This document shows, in pieces, positions 56,339 to 64,000 of a stretch of DNA of 64,000 bases. The stretch is from Balamuthia mandrillaris. Its lineage: Eukaryota; Discosea; Longamoebia; Balamuthiidae. The stretch covers positions 1 to 64,000 of the forward strand of contig JAVKOQ010000140.1 in NCBI GenBank assembly GCA_031835245.1, given 5' to 3'. The notes under the pieces are model-generated. The model searched no databases and was not told the origin of the DNA. It saw only the letters and a program-made list of their open reading frames with translations. Each line of letters opens with the position of its first letter. Positions within the stretch are counted from its first letter, which is position 1. The position numbers and the translations under genes are program-made.

Positions 56339-57959
56339 TTAAGCCTGTTGGCGAGGAACCACGCGAACGTGGAAGTTCTTTGGGTGCAGAGTGAGGCCGT
56401 AGACGCCCTCCAACGAAGGCAAGTGCTTAGGGTCCACCGGAAGGAAGCTAAAGTGGTACATCATGTTGGAAATGGCCACGAACAGCTCCGCGTCTGCAAG
56501 AATGTTACCAGGGCATTGCCTAGGTCCCAGAGAGAAAGGCACCATCTTCTTCATCAGCTCTGGGTCCTCCAAAAATCTCTCCGGTCGGAACACGTCTGGC
56601 TGTACGAACACGCTATCGTCCATCTTTTGAACATTGCAAGTTAGACGCCAGAAAGACAAAGGGATGTAAGGAAGCCAACGCCTACCATAGCAGCATAAAG
56701 GTTAGGAAGAAGCATCGCTCCTTTGGGAAGAATGTAGCCTTGAACTTCGACATCCTCCATGACCATGTGCGGCACTCCAAACGGAGCCACCGCGATAAAG
56801 CGGAGGGATTCCATGATAGTTGCGTTGAGGTACGGCAAAGAGTCCTTCTGCTCTGTGGTGACGACGAGGCCTCCCTTATTGTCTTGCCCTTCCTTCTTTC
56901 TCTGGATGCGCTCATCCAGCTCGGCGTGGATCTTCTTTTGAACCTCTGGGAAGTGGATCATGTAGAGAGTGAACCACTCCAAAGCGGTCGAGGTGGTGTC
57001 AATACCGGCTGCGAAGATGTCGTTGAGCAAGGCCAGGCACCTGTTGTCCGTCATGTACTCGGCCTGCTTGGCAAACTCCTCTTTCTCGCGGTGGACCATG
57101 ACCTGGTCTATAAAGTCCTTGGGCTGCTCCGGGTTCAACGCCTTCTTGTGTTGTTGCCAGGACTCTCCCAAGAACTTGTAGATGGATTCGGCGACGCCGC
57201 TCAACTTGCTGCGTTCCGGGCTTGGCAACAGGCGCAGAGGAGAGAAGTAGTCGGCAGGGTTGGCGTTGCCGCAGACCTCAAAGACATAGTCATAGGCTTT
57301 GTAGAGCGTCTCAAAGTCTTTATCCTCTTTCTTATCAAAGTGGCGGCCGAACATGAGGTTGCCGATGACGCTCATGGAGAAGCGTTTGTAGGAGGTGTGC
57401 AGGTCGACGGGGGTTTTGTTGATCTGGCGGAGTTCCTCAAGGAGGAAGGAGACCTCTTCGTGGATGGTGGGCTCGATCTCTTGCACACGAGTCTTGCTGA
57501 AGAGAGACGCATAAGCTAGCTTGCGAAGAGTTCGCCATTGAGCTCCTGTAATATTTTTTGTTGAATAAAAACGAATGATCTACAAAAATGTAAATAGGAG
57601 AGCGCTAACTAACCATAAGAGCAAAGAGACATATCATCTCCGTTGTTGGTGACGGCATCCAAGTTGAGCAACCTGGGCCTTCCGGCGGTCTTTGTTCCTT
57701 TCTTTTGCAACACCTCGACGACAGTGTCCAGGTCGTTGGCCACCACGACAAACCTTTCTCCCAGCTGCAAGGAGAAAAGTCCGCCGTACTTCTTGCCCAG
57801 CCGCTGCAAGCTGAGGTGAGGAGTGGAGCCAAGAGCGAGGAGGTTGCCGAGGACAGGAAGTCTCCAAGGGCCAGGAGGGGCGCGCTCCGGTTTGCGTTGG
57901 GCGGTCCAAAACAGGTAGGCTACACAGACCGCGATGATGGCGACCAAGACTTGAAACAT
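56339..57959 (-). CDS. cytochrome P450 monooxygenase
   Basis: Three exons (57959-57614, 57545-56686, 56623-56339) join in frame to 496 residues, the usual P450 length. An N-terminal membrane anchor (VLVAIIAVCVAYLFW) is followed by the proline hinge PPGPWRLPVLGN. The I-helix AAGIDTTSTALEW, the ExxR motif ESLRFIA, the PERF motif (FRPERFLEDP) and the heme loop PFSLGPRQCPGN with its cysteine ligand are all present, so it should be active. It resembles CYP2/CYP17-like microsomal enzymes of the ER; the substrate cannot be told. A further upstream frame exists but the anchor fits ATG 57959. Confidence 0.95.
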
Positions 57960-58443
57960 TGTGGTGCGTGCACGTTGTTTGGCTGTTGTGTTCCTGGTCA
58001 AGAACACTGGCACAAATAAACCATTTTTATACACGAGCTAATGTTGGCTTTGGCCAATGGTGCAAAAGTCCACGCCTCGAGGCAGCAATATAGTTTATCC
58101 GTCTCCTCGTGTTTTCTGCATGAGGTCAAATTTTTGTGACCGCTCTCCTATCCGCGTTACAGACAGCGAGAGATGGACACGAGATGAAAACGTTCCTGTC
58201 GACATCTGCTGACGGTACCCATTTGTCGACGATATATTTTCCCGCTCATTTTATTTCCCGCCCTTTTCCTCCTGTGTGCGTCGTTTCTGCCACACCCGTC
58301 CACGGCGAGTTTCTCTTCGTGCAGAAAAAAAAAATCATTTTTCTTTTTCTTCACTACACAAAAGCAAAGCGTAGCAGCAGCGGATAGCTTGGTCACCTTC
58401 CATCCCCTCATCCTCCCCCCTCCTTCGCACACAAAAACAAAGA
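57960..58443. other. divergent promoter region
   Basis: Between the P450 (minus) and the SAP-domain gene (plus). No gene seen; pyrimidine-rich before the SAP start. Confidence 0.5.
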
Positions 58444-59568
58444 ATGGCTCTCAGCGGCAAGTTGGCTAAACTGTCCTTGGACGACGTGGAACCCCTGCAG
58501 GTCCTGAAGAACCTCAAGCAGGACGCGCTCAACATCCTGTACCAGGCCGAGACCTGCGAGGAAGTAGCTCTCGATGCCGCCTCTGCGCTCAACTCGGTGA
58601 TGTGCTTTGTGGAGCAGGCCGCCATCAAGTGCTTTGTCGGCAGCCTCAACAAGGAGCTCCTCGCCCGTGCCGTGGCCCCCCTCAACATTGACCACAAAGC
58701 CGCCGGCAACAACCCCAACTCCAAGAACGTCCTCTCCAAGCGTCTTTCCGAAAAGATGAACGAAGAGGGCATGCTCACCTTCCTCGCTACTCACCCCTCT
58801 GTGGAGGACCTCAAGATCTTTTCTGAGTTTGTGGAAGCCCCTTCCTCTGGCAGCGCAAAGAAGGAGAAGATCGCCGCCGCTCTCACCGATCATTTCATGA
58901 GCTTGGGCCTCGTGGCTCACCTCCAGACCTACCCCCTCCAAACCCTGCAACTCGTTTGCCAAGCCGCCAAGCTGGATGACCAGGAACAGCCTGTGGGAGC
59001 TTCCAAGCCTGTCCTTATTGACGCTATCCTATCTGGCAAGGCCATTAAGAAGACCTCCAAGAAAGGCGCTGCCCCCAAGTTCTCCAAGACGAAGAAGCCC
59101 ATCAAGAAAGGTATTACCTACCAGGACATCTACCAACACTACTACAGGCCTGAACTTGTAGAGTACTGCAAGGAGAACGGCCTCTTGTGCAGCGGCTCTA
59201 GCAAGCAACTGATCAACAGGATCCTCGCCTGGTTGGATGGTGACAAGGAGAACACTACCCCCAAGGCCCAAAACGTTGAGAAAGCTCCTGAACCCGCTGC
59301 CACGAAAGCAAAACCCAAAGCCACCAAGTCCAAAGTTCTTCCAGTGGTGAAGGAAGAACCTGAGGAGGAAGAGGAAGCACATGAGGTGGAAGAGCAAGAA
59401 GTGGAGGAAGTGGAGGAAGAGGACGAGAACAAGCTGATTTTGGACTTGTCGAAGCTGAAGAGTTATAAGATTGCCGACCTGCAGCAGTACTGCGAAGAAC
59501 ACGGCATTCAAGTGAACGGCAAGACCAAGCAATCCCTCGTGAATGCCATCCTTGCTCACGAGGACTAA
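58444..59568 (+). CDS. SAP-domain nuclear protein
   Basis: A single exon of 374 residues. Two SAP-like helix-turn-helix motifs are clear, YRPELVEYCKENGLLCSGSS (residues ~235-270) and SYKIADLQQYCEEHGIQVNG at the C-terminus; the N-terminal half has weaker repeats of similar pattern, such as LQLVCQAAKLDDQEQPVGAS. Between the clear motifs lie a basic Lys/Thr/Ala stretch and an acidic Glu/Val stretch. SAP motifs bind scaffold or AT-rich DNA, so a chromatin role is likely. Codon use is strongly C-ending and the gene has no intron, which suggests high expression. Confidence 0.8.
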   Translation: MALSGKLAKLSLDDVEPLQVLKNLKQDALNILYQAETCEEVALDAASALNSVMCFVEQAAIKCFVGSLNKELLARAVAPLNIDHKAAGNNPNSKNVLSKRLSEKMNEEGMLTFLATHPSVEDLKIFSEFVEAPSSGSAKKEKIAAALTDHFMSLGLVAHLQTYPLQTLQLVCQAAKLDDQEQPVGASKPVLIDAILSGKAIKKTSKKGAAPKFSKTKKPIKKGITYQDIYQHYYRPELVEYCKENGLLCSGSSKQLINRILAWLDGDKENTTPKAQNVEKAPEPAATKAKPKATKSKVLPVVKEEPEEEEEAHEVEEQEVEEVEEEDENKLILDLSKLKSYKIADLQQYCEEHGIQVNGKTKQSLVNAILAHED

Positions 59569-59871
59569 GCCCAACAACAACCACCACGAACACAACAACG
59601 ATAACAGGTGTGCGATGCATCGCCTTGTTAGAAGTTGCTTTTGAGAGAAAAAGAGCTCGGTAGCAGCCAACGCATCGAACAAAACGATCGACGAGGGAAG
59701 AGGTCAATTCGTCTTTGCTCGTTTATTTCTGTGTGTTTATTTTGCTTTGTCTGCTGCCATGTGCCAGGCACTTCATTTCTTTTTGTATCTTTTTTAAACA
59801 AGCATTTCTCTTTCACCCGCAGCTTTCATCTTTGTAACAACAAGTTTTACTTTTTCTTCTCTTCTTTATCG
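59569..59871. other. convergent 3' flanks
   Basis: Between the SAP-domain gene (plus) and the CX9C gene (minus). T-rich near 59780-59870. No gene seen. Confidence 0.5.
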
Positions 59872-60900
59872 TTATGACGATGGAGCAGAGGAGATGTCTT
59901 GTTCCAAGCTCTCCTCGTGAAGCTCAACCGGAATGCCCAGCGCTTGGAACTGAGCGAGCTGTTTGTCCAGGATGCAGCTGGACAGTTGTTGGTCTTGCTC
60001 GTTGCACTTGCTTCTGTCCCCTTTGTGGCGCGTAAGGCAGAGTTTGAAAGCTTTCGTGGCATCGGGACAGAGGAATTCGCTCATGCAACTGCCCATTGTT
60101 TGTTTTTCTGGTTCGCAATGAGACTCATCTCCGTTGTTTTGTTCTAAGCCTTTGGTTTGGTGATAAGTGAAAGGACGAAAGAGAAAGAGAAAGAGAAAGA
60201 GAAAGAGAAAGAGAAAGAGAAAGAGAAAGAGAAAGAGAAAGAGAAAGAGAAAGAGAAAGAGAAAGAGAAAGAGAAAGAGAAAGAGAAAGAGAAAGAGAAA
60301 GAGAAAGAGAAAGAGAAAGAGAAAGAGAAAGAGAAAGAGAAAGAAAAAGGACGAAAAGAGAAACCAAGAAAGAGCACTGTAAAAGAAACGATGAACAAAA
60401 AACAAAGCGACTAAAGATAAAGCGTAACGATCGGAGAGAAACGACTAAAGAGAAGGGAGACAGGCATGGCATACATTGTTCTAGTTGGTCAGCAAACTTG
60501 CCACACCGCTGCTCCGCGCCTTGATCGAAGGAGGAGCTGCCCTTGGCCATGCGATCAAGAGCAGAGTCCAGACAGGTCTGCATCTTCTCCGAGAGGTCCA
60601 GGCACTTGCTGATGTCATTTCGGTTGTCCCTGTAGCATTCCAACGCTTTTCTTGTTTCTCTGGGACACAGCAGCCCACTAAAACAAAACGTAGTGATTCA
60701 TAAGAAAAAAGAAAGAAGAATAAGATCATGAAAGCAAACCTCATGCAACTGATCTCGCTTCGCCACAGTGACTGACAGTAAGCATGACCTTCCCCGTACT
60801 TGGCATCACACGCGGTTCGCCGGCCTGCCCAATCTTGGCATTCCTTCAGCTTCGTCCGTAACACGTGTGCCGTCTTTCGTCTTTCTTCCATTTTTTTCAT
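59872..60900 (-). CDS. protein with four tandem twin-CX9C (CHCH-like) modules
   Basis: Three exons (60900-60740, 60677-60475, 60149-59872) join in frame to 213 residues. Eight CX9C motifs form four pairs, each pair spaced by exactly ten residues: CQDWAGRRTAC/CQSLWRSEISC, CPRETRKALEC/CLDLSEKMQTC, CGKFADQLEQC/CEPEKQTMGSC and CPDATKAFKLC/CNEQDQQLSSC. The third pair is completed only by the second splice (T|GC), which supports that junction. Twin-CX9C proteins are normally oxidised by Mia40/CHCHD4 in the mitochondrial intermembrane space, and most have one module. No cleavable presequence is seen, as expected for that route. A scaffold or assembly role is inferred. Intron 2 holds a long CTTTCT repeat. 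Confidence 0.88.
60179..60345 (-). repeat. (CTTTCT)n microsatellite in intron 2 of the four-CX9C gene
   Basis: About 28 GAGAAA copies on the plus strand, CTTTCT on the sense strand, ending about 30 nt before the acceptor. Confidence 0.95.
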
Positions 60901-61039
60901 GAATGGAAGAATTCTTCATGTCGTCACGATTCTTTACAAGAATGTTTGGCATTTTAACTTTGCAAGGAATGCTTGCAATGTTTGACTACAAAAAAGAGGA
61001 CGACACGAAGAAGAAAAGGAAGAAGGAGGACCACCAAAG

Positions 61040-63682
61040 ATGTCCGCCACTTTCCTGCAAGGAGGGTCTTACTTCCGGTACAAGCGAGACAACAGCCGCG
61101 TTGCACGTTGGTTATGGACGGTCTATCATGACTGTCGGCAACTACTATTGTCCGCACGCGACGGCAACAACAAGGACAAAGAGAAACTGAAAGAGGGAGG
61201 GAGCTCTACCACCGGTGCTGCAAGACCCTCCACGAAGCTCTCGCCAGACGACCTGAGTCGAATGGTTCCCACCCTGTGCGAGGCCATCGAGGCAGGCTTG
61301 ATCGAAGTGCCCAGCCGCTTCTTCCTCCTGCTGCACAACACCATCCAAGCCCGCCTTCGGCACTACCAGAGATACGTCCAACACGCTGGAAAGCTCACTG
61401 GACAGAGCAGAGAGGACGTGGAGCAAAAGAACCAGTCGCACAAGTACTACGTGGACGCCTTGCAGAATGCTTTCGAACGCTTGGGCGGCGGCCACTGGTT
61501 GGCTGGTCTCGGCACGGCCAAAGAGGAAGATAGTTCGTCACCGTCTTCTGCGGCCTCCCCTTCAAGCTCCACGAACGACGACGCTGACAGCCGCAAAGGG
61601 GGACAACGGAGACAAAACTACTACGAGCTGTTAGAAGTGGAGGAAGAAGAGACAAAGCCGGAAGCAGAACGCAAAGGTCAGAGCGACAATAAGGCTCAAA
61701 CGGAAGGCGTGTGCGCTGTCAGCAATGGCCCAAAAAACCGGAAGAAAAACAAAAAGCGGCAACAACAACGCGCCGATGTGCGTCGTGCCCCGTCCATCCC
61801 TCTGCACGAGTTCGAGATCGTCAACGAGTCAGAGACATTCTTCGCTGTGGCCTGCTTCCTCAACGATCTCAGCGACATTCGCGCCTTTGTCAAAGCTGTT
61901 TGGCAGGAATATGCCGAAAGCAAAAAAGGAGCAAGCGGAGGGGGAGAAGCAAAGAACAGACGGATGGGCCTTTCCATGGCAGCCTTGCTGACCAATTTCG
62001 CCCTTCAGGCAGTGGCTCGCATGGAGAACGAGTTCTACATCATGTTTCCAACATTCTCCAACTTTGAGGATATACTCAAAGAGCTTTCTCTTGCCGTGAA
62101 AGCGCCCACCGATAGAAAAAAAGAAGAGGAGTTTGCCGACTGGATGTTGGCTTTTCCCTGCTACGCTTTAAAGGAGTTCAGCGCCACGCTGCGCCCAGGT
62201 CGTACTTCTATGCCTAAATATGGCAACTTTGGCATCTTCAGGCCCGAAAGAGATCGCTCCATCATGTCCCAGACTGACAGAATAAAAGAGGATCTAGACC
62301 TTCTCTTCCGGCATCTTGGTTACTGGGCCACATGCGCCGAGCTCAGTTCCTTTCCTTCCTCGGATACAGCCTCAAAGAGCCAGTTCTACTGGGACAACGC
62401 CATGGTGGGGCACATGCGACAGTTTTGCAAGGACCGACGCTTCACTGCCCACTTGCTCGTTGCGCTGAGCATCTTCCTGGATTGCATTCACATCTGCCGA
62501 CGTGCTCCGAACAACATCCAACGAAGCTACCAAGAGATGAGGGCCGGCATGGCAGAGGTCTTCCTCGACTTGGATTGGTACGTCACCCACAAGTTCCAGT
62601 ACAAGTTCATACAGGGAGATGACGGCAGGGAGGTAATCCAGAAGAGCATGCAGCTACAGAGAAGTCTCATGGAAGACCCCTTGCGTGAGCTCTGCCGCAC
62701 CAAGGCGGAGCTTCAAAGCAGCAACTACACCAAGGGAGACCTCTTCCGTTTTGACCCTTGGACCTGTGGTGCCTGCTTGCTCTCCCAACAGGCCGAGGTG
62801 TATTACCTGGGAGTACAGATTATCAACGGGACGGGTTTCTTTCTCACCATGGCTCACTTGCACCACGCGCTGGTTACCACTGGAAGGCTGGACCCCATCG
62901 AGCCGGTGCAACAAATAATTGAGGCCCTGAGCCACAGGCTCTTTTGTCTGTCGGACCTGCCTCTGACGCCTTCGGAGTGTTTGACCACATTGTGCTTTAG
63001 CTTGGGGGTTAGGCCGGAGAGCTTTGCCAGAAACAAGCACAACAAGAAGCACACCCTCCAGTACAACCCTGCAGGGAAGGGTCTTAAGGAGGACGACAGT
63101 TTGTGCTACCACTTCGAACGATATGGCAAGTTGAGCAAGGATTGGGAGGACAAGCTTGCACCTTCGGCATTACCCTCTTCAAGACCATCCCACAAAAAGA
63201 AAGAAATGAGTGGCCACGATGGAAGCAAAGGAAGCGAAGAGAAAGAAGAAGAAGAAGAAGAAGAAGAAGGAGAAGGAGAAAATAAAGAACAAGAGCAAAC
63301 GGATCAAGCCAACAATAGCTGTGAGGCCGTTGAACGTCTTGGACGGCTGAAAGCACTCGTCCAAGCGAGGTCCAACAACTCGATTAGCGACCTCGTTCGC
63401 CTCAACTTCTTTGCCCTCCACCACTTTGCTATGGACGTCATCAGCAAGGTCTACGAGGACACCCGAGACGATATCTGCCTGGCCTTAGGCTCCTCTGACC
63501 TTTTGGACCACCCCCACCAAATGCCCTTTGTGGTGGGATACATTTTCATGGCCGCGAAGCTTATCCCTTTGACGCCCGCCAGCCTGTCGGGAACCATTTG
63601 GGCGAATGCCGCGCAGGCCTTCCAAAGCGTGGCCGCCTCCTGGGACACGAACCGGTTTATCTTCTCTCGTTCTGGATTTTAG
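61040..63682 (+). CDS. large DUF6604-like protein
   Basis: A single exon of 880 residues. The N-terminus (FLQGGSYFRYKRDNSRVARW) has the Tyr-x-x-Tyr-Lys-Arg-Asp...Val-x-x-Trp-Leu pattern of DUF6604, known mainly from fungal and some protist proteins of unknown function. The rest is alpha-helical, with two low-complexity inserts (Ser/Glu-rich at ~165-225, Glu-rich at ~735-760). No catalytic motif, signal or membrane segment is visible. It has no introns, unlike most of the window, and starts 139 bp from the divergent CX9C gene. A decayed piece of a related gene follows at 63881. Family assignment rests on the N-terminal motif only. Confidence 0.7.
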   Translation: MSATFLQGGSYFRYKRDNSRVARWLWTVYHDCRQLLLSARDGNNKDKEKLKEGGSSTTGAARPSTKLSPDDLSRMVPTLCEAIEAGLIEVPSRFFLLLHNTIQARLRHYQRYVQHAGKLTGQSREDVEQKNQSHKYYVDALQNAFERLGGGHWLAGLGTAKEEDSSSPSSAASPSSSTNDDADSRKGGQRRQNYYELLEVEEEETKPEAERKGQSDNKAQTEGVCAVSNGPKNRKKNKKRQQQRADVRRAPSIPLHEFEIVNESETFFAVACFLNDLSDIRAFVKAVWQEYAESKKGASGGGEAKNRRMGLSMAALLTNFALQAVARMENEFYIMFPTFSNFEDILKELSLAVKAPTDRKKEEEFADWMLAFPCYALKEFSATLRPGRTSMPKYGNFGIFRPERDRSIMSQTDRIKEDLDLLFRHLGYWATCAELSSFPSSDTASKSQFYWDNAMVGHMRQFCKDRRFTAHLLVALSIFLDCIHICRRAPNNIQRSYQEMRAGMAEVFLDLDWYVTHKFQYKFIQGDDGREVIQKSMQLQRSLMEDPLRELCRTKAELQSSNYTKGDLFRFDPWTCGACLLSQQAEVYYLGVQIINGTGFFLTMAHLHHALVTTGRLDPIEPVQQIIEALSHRLFCLSDLPLTPSECLTTLCFSLGVRPESFARNKHNKKHTLQYNPAGKGLKEDDSLCYHFERYGKLSKDWEDKLAPSALPSSRPSHKKKEMSGHDGSKGSEEKEEEEEEEEGEGENKEQEQTDQANNSCEAVERLGRLKALVQARSNNSISDLVRLNFFALHHFAMDVISKVYEDTRDDICLALGSSDLLDHPHQMPFVVGYIFMAAKLIPLTPASLSGTIWANAAQAFQSVAASWDTNRFIFSRSGF

Positions 63683-63880
63683 TAGGCTAAAAAACCTTGA
63701 AATACTTTTTCTTCATGCTTTGCCGTTCTTTTTTTTTTTTTTTTTTGGAAAGGCCTCCTTTCCTTCCCTTCTTCTCTTATTGTTATTATTGCAAGAGATA
63801 TCTGTCCCTCGCAACGCTCTCCTCCGCCATGTTTTTTTTTTCCCTTCATCGTTTTCATAGAGAAAGTCCAACCCGACCCA

Positions 63881-64000
63881 CAGGTACCACGTGGACGCCT
63901 TGCAGGACGCTTTCGAGCGCTTGGGCGGAAGCGAGTGATGGTCGGCTCGGCTGGGCACATCACAAAGAAGCAGAAGGCAGCCGACCATCGTCGTCCTCTG
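63881..64000 (+). pseudogene. fragment related to the DUF6604-like gene (runs to window edge)
   Basis: The stretch THRYHVDALQDAFERLGG matches SHKYYVDALQNAFERLGG of the gene just upstream (about 61438-61494) and keeps much DNA identity. It has no start and meets a stop soon after. It is a relic of a tandem duplication, at least within what can be seen. Confidence 0.75.

Noticed and set aside
60144-60414. Lys/Glu and Leu/Phe or Ser/Leu-repeat frames
   Set aside because: All six frames of the GAGAAA repeat are open; the tract is an intron of the CX9C gene.
1-64000. Mobile elements, LTRs, CRISPR arrays or virus-derived genes
   Set aside because: No transposase, reverse transcriptase, capsid, integrase, terminal-repeat pair or regular repeat-spacer array was seen; repeated sequences are microsatellites, paralogues or RNA genes.

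Overview
The window is nuclear DNA from a unicellular eukaryote. Nearly every gene model is assembled from exons joined at GT-AG introns of about 50-350 bp, usually with an AACAG, TTCAG or AAAG acceptor. One tRNA has an intron, and a U2 spliceosomal RNA and two 5S rRNA genes are present. The gene set (an IREH1/MAST-type AGC kinase, myotubularin, SPRING1/C12orf49-like protein, a C78 peptidase, P450, GATA factor, secreted RCC1 proteins and DUF6604) fits an amoebozoan. A relative of Acanthamoeba such as Balamuthia is my guess; it is not proven by anything here. I see no intact mobile element, CRISPR array or viral relic.

Layout. 0-13 kb: a MORN-RING protein cut by the left edge, tRNA-Tyr (minus), a small unknown protein, a 9-exon myotubularin (minus), a secreted Ile/Pro-repeat protein (minus), an EGF/TM2 membrane protein (minus), an eroded ankyrin relic and a coiled-coil protein (minus). 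13.7-24.6 kb: a 15-exon LIM + IREH1-type kinase, then a tandem pair of type I membrane proteins with EGF-like modules that share a 190-bp identical tract. 24.6-34.7 kb: SPRING1-like protein (minus), a glucokinase-regulator-like SIS protein, a C2 + permuted-papain protein and a 73-residue protein. 35-46 kb: a cupin, two secreted beta-propeller paralogues (one apparently broken and carrying a local inversion), a PH-ankyrin protein, a GATA factor and a membrane-anchored F-box/TPR protein. 47-55 kb: two RCC1-type membrane receptors in inverted orientation around a peroxisomal enoyl-CoA isomerase and a 5S-U2-5S cluster. 55-64 kb: a C78 peptidase, a P450, a SAP-domain protein, a protein with four tandem twin-CX9C modules, and a large DUF6604-like protein followed by a decayed fragment of itself.

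Genes are closely packed, with several convergent pairs whose stop codons are only 35-100 bp apart. Introns often hold long simple repeats, and these are almost always pyrimidine-rich on the sense strand. The genes do not form one pathway. Recurring themes are surface or secreted proteins (EGF, RCC1, beta-propeller, Ile/Pro-repeat, TM2) and signalling or turnover proteins (kinase, phosphoinositide phosphatase, RING, F-box, C78 peptidase). The most unusual items are the four-module CX9C protein, the inversion in the propeller gene, the 5S-U2-5S cluster and the gene-conversion tract.
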